NCBI RefSeq assembly: GCF_023887685.1
Contig: NZ_JAMWMR010000017.1
Span: 62,001 to 126,000, forward strand
DNA length: 64,000 nt
Reading direction: 5' to 3'
Source: Streptomyces macrolidinus
GTDB lineage: Bacteria; Actinomycetota; Actinomycetes; Streptomycetales; Streptomycetaceae
Each line of letters begins with the position of its first letter. Within the stretch, counting starts at the first letter, position 1. Both the position numbers and the translations under genes were made by a program. Below are positions 1 through 9,600 of this stretch, one piece after another. Below the pieces are notes generated by a model. It ran no database searches and was not told the DNA's origin. It saw nothing but the letters and a program-made list of their open reading frames with translations.

Positions 1-153
1 CTCGCCTCCTCCGGCGTCCGTCTGATGACGCAGCTGGCCCGCCAGTTCGAGGAGCAGCCCGAGGTCCGCTACGGCCTGACCACCATGTGCGTCGGCTTCG
101 GCATGGGCGCGACCGTCATCTGGGAGAACCCGCACTTCGAGGGGGACAAGTGA
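1..153 (+). CDS. fadA: acetyl-CoA acyltransferase (thiolase), C-terminal end only
   Basis: The frame is open from the window edge to a TGA at 151-153 and gives the last 50 residues of a thiolase. The segment MCVGFGMGATVIWENP matches the conserved C-terminal active-site loop of the family (usually CxGxGMGxA), which holds the second catalytic cysteine. Thiolases cleave 3-ketoacyl-CoA to acetyl-CoA and a shortened acyl-CoA, the last step of beta-oxidation. The stop overlaps the GTG start of the next gene (GTGA at 150-153), so the two are translationally coupled, as in other actinobacterial fadA-fadB operons. Only the C-terminus is visible, so the subtype rests mainly on the neighbour. Confidence 0.88.
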   Translation, partial: LASSGVRLMTQLARQFEEQPEVRYGLTTMCVGFGMGATVIWENPHFEGDK

Positions 154-2279
154 GCACCACCGCTGAGCTGTTGAAGGGTGCGGCCGAGCTGTTCCCGGAC
201 GAGGTCGTCACGCAGGCGCACGTACGCCACTTCGAACTCCCCTTCCAGGCGGGCCGTTTCGCCCTGATCACCCTGGACAACGGCCTCGACCACACCAAGC
301 CGACCACCTTCGGCCCGGCCTCGCTCGCGAACCTCAACACCGCGATCGACCAGGTCGAGCGGGAGGCCGCGGCCGGTGAGATCGTCGGTGTCGGTATCAC
401 CGGCAAGCCGTTCATCTTCGCCGTCGGCGCCGACCTCAAGGGCGTCGAGCTGCTGAAGAAGCACGAGGACGCGCTGGCCATCGGCAAGGGCGGCCACGAG
501 GTCTTCAAGCGGCTGTCGAAGCTGGCCGTCCCCACCTTCGCGTACTACAACGGCGCGGCGATGGGCGGCGGCGTCGAGGTCGGTCTGCACTGCACGTACC
601 GGACCGTCTCGAAGGCGCTGCCGGCGTTCTCGCTCCCCGAGGTCTTCCTGGGCCTGGTCCCGGGCTGGGGCGGCTGCACCCTGCTGCCGAACCTGATCGG
701 CGCCGACAAGGCCGTCTCGGTCATCATCGAGAACAGCCTGAACCAGAACAAGCAGCTCAAGGGCGTGCAGGTCCACGAACTCGGCATCGCCGACGCGATC
801 TTCGAGGGCGCCGACTTCCTGGAGCAGTCACTGCTCTGGACGGCCTCCGTCCTCAAGGGCGAGACCGTGGTCGACCGCCCGGTGATCGACCGGGGCGAGG
901 CCTGGGACCAGGCCGTCGCGCGCGGCCGGTTCATCGCCGACTCCAAGGTGCACGGCGCGGCCCCGGCCGCCTACCGCGCCCTGGACATCATCGCCGCGGC
1001 GAAGAACGGCGATCTGCAGCAGGGCTACGACGCCGAGGACCAGGCCCTCGCGGACCTGATCATGGGCGGCGAACTGCGCGCCGGTATCTACTCGTTCAAC
1101 CTCGTCCAGAAGCGCGGCAAGCGCCCGGCGGGTGCCCCGGACAAGAGCCTGGCGCGCCCGGTGACGAAGGTGGGCGTGGTCGGCGCCGGTCTGATGGCCT
1201 CGCAGCTCGCGCTGCTCTTCCTGCGCCGCCTCGAGGTGCCGGTCGTCCTCACGGACATCGACCAGGAGCGCGTCGACAAGGGTGTGGGCTACGTCCACGC
1301 CGAGATCGACAAGCTGCTGGGCAAGGGCCGCATCAACCAGGACAAGGCCAACCGCCTCAAGGCGCTGGTGTCCGGTGTGCTGGACAAGGCCGAGGGCTTC
1401 TCGGACGCCGACTTCGTCATCGAAGCGGTCTTCGAGGAGATGAGTGTCAAGCAGCAGGTCTTCGCGGAGGTCGAGGCGGTCGCCCCGGCGCACGCGATCC
1501 TGGCGACCAACACCTCCTCCCTCTCGGTGTCCGAGATGGCCTCGAAGCTGAAGCACCCCGAGCGGGTCGTCGGCTTCCACTTCTTCAACCCGGTCGCGAT
1601 CCTGCCGCTGCTCGAGATCGTCCGCGGTGAGAAGACCGACGACGCCTCGCTGGCCACGGCGTTCGGTGTCGCCAAGAAGCTGAAGAAGACGGCGGTTCTG
1701 GTGAAGGACGCCCCGGCGTTCGTCGTCAACCGCATCCTCACCCGCTTCATGGGCGAGATCCAGAACGTCATCGACGAGGGCACCCCGGTCGCCGTCGCGG
1801 AGAAGGCGGTCGAGCCGCTGGGTCTGCCGATGTCGCCGCTGGTGCTGCTGGAGCTGGTCGGTCCGGCGATCGGTCTGCATGTGTCGGAGACGCTCAACAA
1901 GGCGTTCCCGGACCGCTTCACGGTCTCCCCGAACCTCAAGGCGGTCGTGGAGGCGGGCAAGCGCGGCTTCTACGTCTACGACAGCGGCAAGCCGGAGCTG
2001 GACCCGGAGGTCGCCGCGCTGCTGAAGCAGGGCGACACCGTCCTGACCGAGGAGCAGGTCCGCGACCGGGTCCTGGACGCGGTCGCCCAGGAGATCGGTC
2101 TGATGCTCGACGAGGGTGTCGTCGCCGAGGCCCAGGACATCGACCTCTGCCTGATCACGGGCGCCGGCTGGCCCTTCCACCTGGGCGGCATCACGCCGTA
2201 CCTGGACCGCGAGGGTGTCGCGGAGCGGGTGAACGGCAAGAAGTTCCTGGCGCCGGGGGTGGCGTCGGTTCCCGCGTAA
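150..2279 (+). CDS. fadB: fatty acid oxidation complex: enoyl-CoA hydratase / 3-hydroxyacyl-CoA dehydrogenase
   Basis: A 709-residue bifunctional beta-oxidation enzyme that hydrates enoyl-CoA and oxidises 3-hydroxyacyl-CoA with NAD+. The N-terminal crotonase domain (about 20-290) shows the oxyanion-hole segment NGAAMGGGVEVGLHC and the acidic PEVFLGLVPGWGG loop. The dehydrogenase domain (about 330-690) has the dinucleotide motif VGVVGAGLMA and the signature HPERVVGFHFFNPV with the catalytic His. The GTG start at 150 overlaps the thiolase stop; an upstream in-frame ATG at 87 lies inside the thiolase gene and is not needed. Length is typical of the FadB/FadJ family. A strong hairpin follows immediately. 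Confidence 0.95.
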   Translation: MSTTAELLKGAAELFPDEVVTQAHVRHFELPFQAGRFALITLDNGLDHTKPTTFGPASLANLNTAIDQVEREAAAGEIVGVGITGKPFIFAVGADLKGVELLKKHEDALAIGKGGHEVFKRLSKLAVPTFAYYNGAAMGGGVEVGLHCTYRTVSKALPAFSLPEVFLGLVPGWGGCTLLPNLIGADKAVSVIIENSLNQNKQLKGVQVHELGIADAIFEGADFLEQSLLWTASVLKGETVVDRPVIDRGEAWDQAVARGRFIADSKVHGAAPAAYRALDIIAAAKNGDLQQGYDAEDQALADLIMGGELRAGIYSFNLVQKRGKRPAGAPDKSLARPVTKVGVVGAGLMASQLALLFLRRLEVPVVLTDIDQERVDKGVGYVHAEIDKLLGKGRINQDKANRLKALVSGVLDKAEGFSDADFVIEAVFEEMSVKQQVFAEVEAVAPAHAILATNTSSLSVSEMASKLKHPERVVGFHFFNPVAILPLLEIVRGEKTDDASLATAFGVAKKLKKTAVLVKDAPAFVVNRILTRFMGEIQNVIDEGTPVAVAEKAVEPLGLPMSPLVLLELVGPAIGLHVSETLNKAFPDRFTVSPNLKAVVEAGKRGFYVYDSGKPELDPEVAALLKQGDTVLTEEQVRDRVLDAVAQEIGLMLDEGVVAEAQDIDLCLITGAGWPFHLGGITPYLDREGVAERVNGKKFLAPGVASVPA

Positions 2280-2301
2280 CCGTCCTGCGTTCCGCTTGCT
2301 G

Positions 2302-2334
2302 AAGAGGGCCTCCGCTCTGTGCGGAGGCCCTCTT
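2302..2334. terminator. bidirectional terminator between fadB and the first Asp2-like gene
   Basis: Perfect 14-bp inverted repeat (AAGAGGGCCTCCGC, loop TCTGT, complementary arm) with a short T run on each side. It sits 22 bp after the fadB stop and 26 bp from the end of the convergent gene, so it can stop transcription from both sides. Confidence 0.85.
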
Positions 2335-2360
2335 TCGCGTTCCTGGTGCGAAAGTCCGCC

Positions 2361-3887
2361 CTAGCCGTAGTACTGGTGCGCCCCCGCCCCGGCCGGGGTG
2401 TTCATGACGGTGAAGGGGACCTGGGTCACCGGGGACTCGCCGCCGGAGGCGTCGACGGCGAAGACGTCGACGAGATGCATGCCCGCGCTCCAGGCCCAGC
2501 CCGAGTCCCAGGACCAACTGCCGCCCGGCGCGACCGCGGCGGCGCCCAGCAATACGCCGTTCTCCCGGATTCCCACCTGTGCGGCGCCCGTGGCGGACCC
2601 GGTGAAGACCACCCGGGAGCCCATCACCTGTTCATGAGCCACGGGCTCCAGCACCACGGGCGAGGCCGCGTTGGGCCCGACGGTCGACGGCATGGCCCCC
2701 TGAACAGTGCCCGGCATCCCGGCTCCCGGCGGAACGGCGGCCCCGGCTCCTGCCGGACGGTCGACCGCCGTGAAGAGCGCCTCGGTCCGCTCCGTCTGGT
2801 AGCCGGACGCGTCCACCGCGTAGATCTTCACGGGGTGCTTGCCGACGCTCCAGGCCCTGCCCAGCTCCCAGGACCAGCTGCCGTCGGCGGCGACATCCGC
2901 CTGTCCCAGGTACTTTCCGTGCTCCCAGAAGATCACGCGGACGGCGTCTTGGGCATAGCCCGTGAGCCGTACGGCGTCGCGGCGCACTTCCTCCTGGAAC
3001 GCTGGAGCCGTCACCATCGGCGGCGGGAACTCCGGGCCTCTCACCACCGAGGTGGCGGTGAGGTAGGTGCTGATGGCCGACTGGTCGCGGTCGGGCTCCT
3101 CGTAGCCGTTGCGGACATAGCCCAGGCGCGGTGGGGTGCCGTCGGCGAGGAGGTTCACCAGTCCCATGAGCGCGGGGACGTTGCGCCGGGTGACCTGCGT
3201 GTGGTCCGTGATGAACGGGGACTCGCTGTAGATGAAGTTGAAGTTCTCGTAGTGCTGGAAGAGGCCCAGGAAGGGCTCCACCTGCACCGTGTACTGCTCG
3301 TCCTGGGGAGAGGACAGCAGGTAGATGTTGGCGCCACGATTGGTCTCCGACCGGACGAGGTCGGGCAGGATCGCGTCCACGATCCGCACGTTCTCGTCCG
3401 GGACGCCCTCCCCCAGCATGTACCGGGCCACCTTCGGGTGGACCGTGGCCACATAGGTCCCGACCAGGAACTGGGGCACGATGGAGACGATGTTCCGGAA
3501 GCCGTAGCGCAGCCCGAAGTACAGGGCCGCGCTGCCGCCCTTCGAGCCGCCCCACATGGTGACGTCGTCCGGGGTGAGCTCAAGTGCCTTCATGACGTTG
3601 AAGATGAGCCCGGCGACGGATCTCTCCAGGGAGAAGTCCATCTCCTTGCAGAGGTAGTAGCTGTTCATGCCGTCGAACCGGTCGCGGACCCACAGGATGT
3701 TGGCCCTGACGTTGTCGAAGACGCCGTTCGACCATCCGTAGTCGTGGGGAGCCGAGAAGTTGGCGAAGACGACGATCAGATGCCGGTTGCCGTTCTTGGC
3801 GTGGGTGAACCGGTACTCGACGGGAAACGTCCCGGAGGCTTCGATCCCGGTGAACAACTGCCGCCCGTTCGAGGGTGCTTTGGCCAT
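2361..3887 (-). CDS. Asp2-like alpha/beta hydrolase with two C-terminal Ig-like repeats (copy 1)
   Basis: A 508-residue protein without signal peptide or membrane segment. Residues 1-270 form an alpha/beta-hydrolase-like domain with nucleophile elbow GGSKGGSAALYFG (Ser115), an acid loop SSPQDEQY (Asp196) and a His loop ITDHTQV (His229), a plausible catalytic triad. The layout resembles Asp2 of the streptococcal accessory Sec system, an O-acetyltransferase acting on glycosylated adhesins. Two repeats of about 85 residues follow, each with the pattern (E)NGxxLGxAxVAxDGSWSW...A(V/W)S.G.H.V..(Y/F)AVDASG, read as Ig-like modules. A paralogue lies 69 bp upstream with the triad at identical positions. 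Secretion system partners (SecA2, Asp1/3) are absent here, so acyl transfer to or from an envelope glycan or polymer is inferred from the neighbouring glycosyltransferase. Confidence 0.8.
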   Translation of the reverse strand: MAKAPSNGRQLFTGIEASGTFPVEYRFTHAKNGNRHLIVVFANFSAPHDYGWSNGVFDNVRANILWVRDRFDGMNSYYLCKEMDFSLERSVAGLIFNVMKALELTPDDVTMWGGSKGGSAALYFGLRYGFRNIVSIVPQFLVGTYVATVHPKVARYMLGEGVPDENVRIVDAILPDLVRSETNRGANIYLLSSPQDEQYTVQVEPFLGLFQHYENFNFIYSESPFITDHTQVTRRNVPALMGLVNLLADGTPPRLGYVRNGYEEPDRDQSAISTYLTATSVVRGPEFPPPMVTAPAFQEEVRRDAVRLTGYAQDAVRVIFWEHGKYLGQADVAADGSWSWELGRAWSVGKHPVKIYAVDASGYQTERTEALFTAVDRPAGAGAAVPPGAGMPGTVQGAMPSTVGPNAASPVVLEPVAHEQVMGSRVVFTGSATGAAQVGIRENGVLLGAAAVAPGGSWSWDSGWAWSAGMHLVDVFAVDASGGESPVTQVPFTVMNTPAGAGAHQYYG

Positions 3888-3956
3888 GTGCGTGATCCAC
3901 TCTGTGATGTGCGTCGACGTCGGGGCGTCCTGCCCTCACCTGCTGGTGGGCCGGGC

Positions 3957-5453
3957 TCAGTACCCGGGGGGTGCCGTACCGGCCGGGTCACCCGTGACGA
4001 CGAAGGGCACCGAGGACGCCGGGGACTCGCCTCCCGTCACATCCACCGCGAAGACCTCGACGGTGTGCGGCCCCTCAGCCCAGGGCCGGCCCGGGTCCCA
4101 GGACCACCGGCCGTCGGGGGCGACCGCGCATGCCCCGAGGAAGACCCCGTTCTCCCTGAATCCCACCTGAGCGGCACCCCCGGCCACGCCCGCAAAGCCG
4201 ACCCTCGTCCCCAGCGCCTGCCGGTGCGGCTCCGGCATCTGCACCACCGGCGCCGGAAGAACACGCGGGGTCCCCGGGTACCCGTAGGCCACACCGGCTG
4301 CGTGACCGCCCGGCTGCGCCGGCGCGTTCTCCGAAACGGTGAACCGCACATCGCTGCGCTCGGACTGGTAGCCGTTCGCATCGACGGCGAAGAGCCTCAC
4401 CAGGTGCTCACCAGTGCTCCAGGGCTGGTTCCGGTCCCAGACCCAGCCGCCGTCGGCACCGACCGGAGCCGACGCCAGATACTTGCCGTTCTCCCAGATG
4501 CTCACGCGAACCGCCCCGGGCGCGCGGCCCTCGAAGTGGACTTCCCGGGCGGGCAGCACATCGTGCGTCGTGGGCATGGTCACGACCGGAGCGGCGAACG
4601 ACTCCTGCACCACCGACGTGGACTTGAGGAAGGCGTCGATACCGGAGGTATCGGCTTCGGGCTCCTCGTATCCATGGCGGGTGAGGCCGAGGCGTGGCGA
4701 GATGCCCTCGACGAGTAGATAGGCGATGCCCAGGAGAGGGGGGGTATTGCGCTGCGTCACCTTCCCGTGGTCCGTGATGAACGGGGACTCGCTGAAGATG
4801 AAGTTGAAGTGCTTGTACCGCTGAAGCAGCCCGAGAAACGGCTCGACCTGGGAGCTGTACTGCTCGTCCTGCGGCGAGGAGACCATGTAGATGTGCGCGT
4901 CCGGGTTCGCCCCCGACGCCAGCAGGTCGGGCATGATCGCGTCGAGGACAGCGACGTTGGCGTCCGGCATCGTCTCGCCCAGCATGTGCCGGCCTGTGTC
5001 GGGGTACACGTCGCGCAGGAACGTGCCCATCCGGAGCTGCGGAACACTGGCGACGATGTTCCGGAATCCGTATCTCAGCCCGAAGTAGAGCGCTGCGGTG
5101 CCGCCCTTGGAACTACCCCACAGCGTGACGTCGCCCGGCGTCAGTCCGAGGGACTTGATCACCCGCGATACGAGTCCGATCACCGACTGCTCGACGGCGA
5201 AGTCCATCCCCTTGCACAGGTAGTAGGTGTTTCCGCCGTCGAACCGGTCACGGATCCAGAGGATGTTCGACCGGAGATTGTCGAGGATACCGGTGGCCCA
5301 GCCGTAGTCGTCCGGAGCGAACATGTTGGCGAAGACGACCATCAAGTGCCGGTTCCCGCTCCTCGCGGGGGCGAACCGGTACTCGACGGGGTAGCCGCCG
5401 GAGGCGTCTATCCCCTGGATCACCCGGCGGCCCTTCGCGGATGTGTCAGACAT
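3957..5453 (-). CDS. Asp2-like alpha/beta hydrolase with two C-terminal Ig-like repeats (copy 2)
   Basis: A 498-residue paralogue of the next gene. The triad is at the same positions: Ser115 in WGSSKGGTAALYFG, Asp196 in SSPQDEQYS and His229 in ITDHGKVT. It carries two C-terminal repeats of the same Ig-like pattern (WENGKYLASAPVGADGGW and RENGVFLGACAVAPDGRW). A proline/glycine-rich linker separates the two modules. The upstream sequences of both copies share an AGAGTGGA segment before the ATG, so the duplication probably included the translation start. No signal peptide is visible, as for cytoplasmic Asp2. The two genes are transcribed together toward the 2302 terminator, and the giant transferase at 6659-10786 is read in the same direction upstream. 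The substrate is unknown. Confidence 0.8.
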   Translation of the reverse strand: MSDTSAKGRRVIQGIDASGGYPVEYRFAPARSGNRHLMVVFANMFAPDDYGWATGILDNLRSNILWIRDRFDGGNTYYLCKGMDFAVEQSVIGLVSRVIKSLGLTPGDVTLWGSSKGGTAALYFGLRYGFRNIVASVPQLRMGTFLRDVYPDTGRHMLGETMPDANVAVLDAIMPDLLASGANPDAHIYMVSSPQDEQYSSQVEPFLGLLQRYKHFNFIFSESPFITDHGKVTQRNTPPLLGIAYLLVEGISPRLGLTRHGYEEPEADTSGIDAFLKSTSVVQESFAAPVVTMPTTHDVLPAREVHFEGRAPGAVRVSIWENGKYLASAPVGADGGWVWDRNQPWSTGEHLVRLFAVDANGYQSERSDVRFTVSENAPAQPGGHAAGVAYGYPGTPRVLPAPVVQMPEPHRQALGTRVGFAGVAGGAAQVGFRENGVFLGACAVAPDGRWSWDPGRPWAEGPHTVEVFAVDVTGGESPASSVPFVVTGDPAGTAPPGY

Positions 5454-5583
5454 GCTGCGGTTCCACTCTCATCAGGTTCTTCGCCGTCGCGCGGGTGCGC
5501 TGCCCCCGGCGGGACGGATGCCCGAGGCAGGTTGGTCCATCGGAACTTTGGTGTTGCCTCGGCCGGTCGGACATCATGACGTG

Positions 5584-6498
5584 ATGCTGTCCGCGAAATT
5601 TCCGCCCTTGTCCGGCCGATTCGGGCGTCGGCGCCGCAGGGTCGTGAGCGCGGTGGTGCTCCTGCTGGGACTCTCGGTAGCGGTGACCGTGGCGCAGACC
5701 GCCCGGTCGACCGGTTCCGTCACCACGAGCCCGACGCTGACCGTGGCGACCTGGAACATGTGCGGCGTACGGCAGTGGCATTGTGAGGACACCGGAAGCC
5801 GTGCCCTGAAGCGGCGGGAGCTGAAGGGCCTCGCCACCCGGTACGGAGCCCGGGTCGTCTTCCTTCAGGAGGCCTGTGCCGCCGATGTCGAAGCGGTACG
5901 CAGAGAACTCGGCCCGTCCTCCTGGCAGTCGGCGTTCCGGGCCTACGGCCGACGCGACGCGACAGGCCACAAGACCACGGTGCGGTGTGCCGAGGCCGGG
6001 CAGGGCGCCGCCGGTATCGCGATTCTCTCGGCGTATCCCCTGTCCGGCATCGCCACGGTGCCCTCGAAACAGCCCTCCGTGGGCGTGCAACGCGGCATCC
6101 TGTGCGCCTTCGTCGCGGCGTACGACATCCGGCTGTGCACCGCCCATCTCAGTCCACAGGGAAGTGACCTGGCGCACCCGCACTGGGAGTTGCGCGACGA
6201 TCAACTGAAGGCGCTGATCGCCGCGGTGCCCATGAGGCGCACGGTGTACGGCGGTGATCTGAACGTGGATCCGCCGGGGGCCCGCAACCCCCTCGCATGG
6301 GTGTGGCCGTCCACGCCCTACACCGTGCATCGGGAGTGCGATCAGGCCTCCGCGTCCTCCCGCTCGGGCCGGGCGACCCATGTCTCCGGTCACAAGCTGG
6401 ACCATCTGTTCACCGGGCTGCCCAGGATCGGCTGCACGCTGCACGACACCGGTGCCTCCGATCACTTCGCCCTCCTCCTGCGCGTACGGACCGTCTGA
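5584..6498 (+). CDS. secreted endonuclease/exonuclease/phosphatase-family protein
   Basis: A 304-residue protein. It begins with an Arg-rich n-region (GRFGRRRRR) and a hydrophobic stretch VVSAVVLLLGLSVAVTVAQTA, a signal peptide or membrane anchor. The mature part shows the EEP fold: TVATWNMCG (Asn), VVFLQEAC (Glu), YGGDLNVDPPG (Asp/Asn) and the terminal GASDHFALLLRV (Asp-His). Members hydrolyse phosphodiesters in DNA, inositol phosphates or sphingolipids; the substrate cannot be told here. ATG 5584 is chosen because it gives a clean signal peptide; in-frame upstream codons to 5443 would overlap the divergent Asp2-like gene. An adjacent in-frame GTG at 5581 is possible. Confidence 0.82.
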   Translation: MLSAKFPPLSGRFGRRRRRVVSAVVLLLGLSVAVTVAQTARSTGSVTTSPTLTVATWNMCGVRQWHCEDTGSRALKRRELKGLATRYGARVVFLQEACAADVEAVRRELGPSSWQSAFRAYGRRDATGHKTTVRCAEAGQGAAGIAILSAYPLSGIATVPSKQPSVGVQRGILCAFVAAYDIRLCTAHLSPQGSDLAHPHWELRDDQLKALIAAVPMRRTVYGGDLNVDPPGARNPLAWVWPSTPYTVHRECDQASASSRSGRATHVSGHKLDHLFTGLPRIGCTLHDTGASDHFALLLRVRTV

Positions 6499-6658
6499 GG
6501 GAACGCCGAGAGAGCGCTCGGCCCGCGGCCGGGCCGAGACGGAGACGGTGAGCGCTTCGGGTATGTGCGAAGGCGCGGTCATGGAGCGTCGTGGCCGTCC
6601 GGCCGGTCCGGACGCGGCCGTGCACTGCGGCGACGGCCCCCGGCAGCGGTCGGCGCCG

Positions 6659-9600
6659 TCATACGATCACGCCCTCGACCACCCCGTCCTCGGGCGACCG
6701 CCCCGCCGGGGACGGCCCGGACGGCTGCTGGAGCCGGGCCGACGCCAACTGCGTCCGGGGGCGCGCCTGCGGACTCGCGAACTCATGTGCCCGCTGCTGG
6801 CCGGCGAGCGCATACGCCTGCTGCTGGTCGGCGAGCGCGTGCGTTTGCTGCTGATCGACGGGCATCTGTGCCTGCTGCTGACTGACGGGCGGGTACGTCT
6901 GCTGGGGACCCGCGGGCGCGTATGCCTGCTGCGGACCTCCCATCTCGGCGGGCGACACCTCGCGGTCGGCGGGACCGGGCTGTACGGGGATCGCGCCCAC
7001 CAGCCCGTCGGGCCCGGCAGGAGCCTGCGCCGGGCTCTGCCGCGGCGCGAACCAGCCCGGGGAGTTCCACTGGATGGGCGTGAGCGCGCGCCCGGTGTGG
7101 CGGGTGTCGACGGTGCCGACTGCCGGAGCCATGGCCTGCCCGGGCGCGAGGTCCCCGCCCGCGACGAGCATCCGGTCCGCGAGGCGTGCGGCGGCGTACC
7201 CGTCGTCGAGGTCGCAGAACTCACGCTGGAACCATCGGTATCGCTCGGCATAGGCGTCCTGGATCCGGTCGATCTCGCGGATCGCGCTGACCAGGTCCTG
7301 CGAGGTGTACACCAGAGGACCGGGAGCGCTGCCCTCGAAGTCGAAGTAGAAGCCGCGCAGTGTGTCGCGGTAGTGGTCCAGGTCGTAGGTGAAGAAGAGG
7401 ATCGGACGCCCGGTGTTGACGTAGTCGAACATCAGGGACGAGTAGTCCGTGATCATCACGTCGGTGATCAGGGACAGATCGGCCATGTCCGGGTAGTCGG
7501 AGACGTCGAACACGAAGCCGTCGCCGGCCCCTGGCACCGGGTCCACCACGTTGGGGTGACGGCGGACCAGGAGCACATGGTCGCCGCCCAGGCGGGCGTG
7601 GGCGTCCTCCAGGTCGATGCGGAAGTCCAGCTTGTACTTGCCGGGGGCGTAGAACTGGTCGTCACGCCAGGTGGGTGCGTACATGACGACACGCTTGCCG
7701 TCCGGCAGCCCGATACGGCGGCGTATCTCCTGCTCCCGCGCTTCCGTACCGGGCAGGCGCAGGATGTCGTTGCGCGGGTAGCCGCACTCCACCATCTCGC
7801 CCGGGAAGCCGAAGGCGCGCTTGAGGATCGGTGTGGAGAAGCTGTTGGGCGAGACCAGCATGTCCCAGTTCTGCACCTCCTTCTCGACCCGTTCCAGATA
7901 GCGCTGGTCCGCGAAGTGGATGGACTCGATGTCGTGGCCGATCTTCTTCAGCGGGGTGCCGTGCCAGGTCTGCACGACGACCTGGCCGTCCCGCTTCTGG
8001 AACCAGTCGGGAAGGTGGTTGTTGGCGACGACATACCGGCTGGTGGCCAGCGCCTCGTACCACTGGGGTGACCACATACGCACGGGCGTGGCGGTCGGGG
8101 GCACGTGGACCTGGTCGTCGCGTACGACCCACAGATGGTCGAGGTCGACGCCCCGGCGTACCAGTTCCTCGTGCAGGGCGCGAGGGCTGTCGGAGTACTG
8201 GGTGCCCTTGAAGGCGTCGAAGAGGATCGCGGGCCGTACCGCCTGCCGGCGTGCCGCGGGGTAGGCCTTGGTGCGCAGCAGCTTCTGGCGGTACGGGCCG
8301 CGGGCGTCGTCGGGCATGGCGGAGTGGACGAGGAGGGACAACCGGTCATAGGCCTCGGCCTGGAGCTCGTAGCGGCGTTCGTTCTCCTCGTAGTCCTGCG
8401 GGAAGACCTCGATGAGGTCCTGCTCGATCTTCACCATCAGGTCTTCGAGACGGTCCTCACGGGCCACCGCCGAGAGGTCCTGGCGACGCAGGAAGAAGTC
8501 CCAGCGGCCCGCCGCGAGCGGGATCTCGCCGGCGAGTGTGCTCATGCCGGCCGGGGTCAGGACGCAGCGGAACTCATTGCCGCTCCATGTGAGGGGGACG
8601 CTTCGTTCCGCGCCGTGCGCACGCGAGCGCACCACCATGTGCGTGCTGCGGTACTCCTGCGCGGACAGTTGGTCCGCGGCCAGGTAGCGGCCGGTGATGT
8701 CCAGTGAGCCGTCCGGCTGCCAGGCGACGTTCGTGGCCATGGGCAGCGTCGCGCGCTCGAAGAGGACGAGGTAGCCCGAGCCGTTGCGGTGGACCACGAC
8801 CTCCCGGTCGCCCTCGCGGGTCTGCAGGGAATCGGGCATCCGGTAGTGCCCGTCCGTTGTTTCCTGCGCCATGACCGGATAGATGGTCATCTTGCGGCCC
8901 TCGACATGGAAGGTGGTCTTCCAGCCGTTGCTGCCCATGCTCCAGGACTCCGGGATCTGTTCCCCGGCCTGGATGTCCGCGCGGTATCCCGGTACCAGCG
9001 AACGCAACGGAAGCCGGGTGGTGAAGGTGCACCAGCCCTCGCCGCCCGGGGTGAAGCGGACCCAGGAGTCGTGCCGCCCTGCTCCGCTCATACTGGTGAC
9101 CCGGAACTTGCCCCACTCCGGGACCTTGGGGCCGAGATAGACGCCACGCAGCTCCAGTTGGTCCCCGGCCAATCGGTGACCGGTGATCCGGCAGCGCACG
9201 GTCTCCACGCGTAGCTTGAGCTTGCCCTGCAGGAACAGCGGGAGGATACGGGTGTTCTTGTCCACGTACCGGTACGGCGGATTGGCGGCGGTTCCCGCGC
9301 CGCCCCGGTCGATGCCCCGGTACCGGAACAGCCCGCGGCTGAGGACACCCGCGGCGACGTCCCATGTCCCCTCGACCCACTGGCCCTTGCGCTTCAGGCG
9401 GGTGAGGTCGAGCCGGGACTCGAAGCCCGCCCAGTCGTAGCAGTAACGATTCTGGTTGGAGTGCTCGGTGGCCTGCGGCGCGTAGGTGGTCTTCGCCGTA
9501 CTGATCACCATGCGTCCCTGCTTCTTGTTCCGCAGGGCGATGGCCTTCACCGACATGTGCTTCTTGTGCACGTTGATGAAGCGGACGTACGCCGTTCCCG

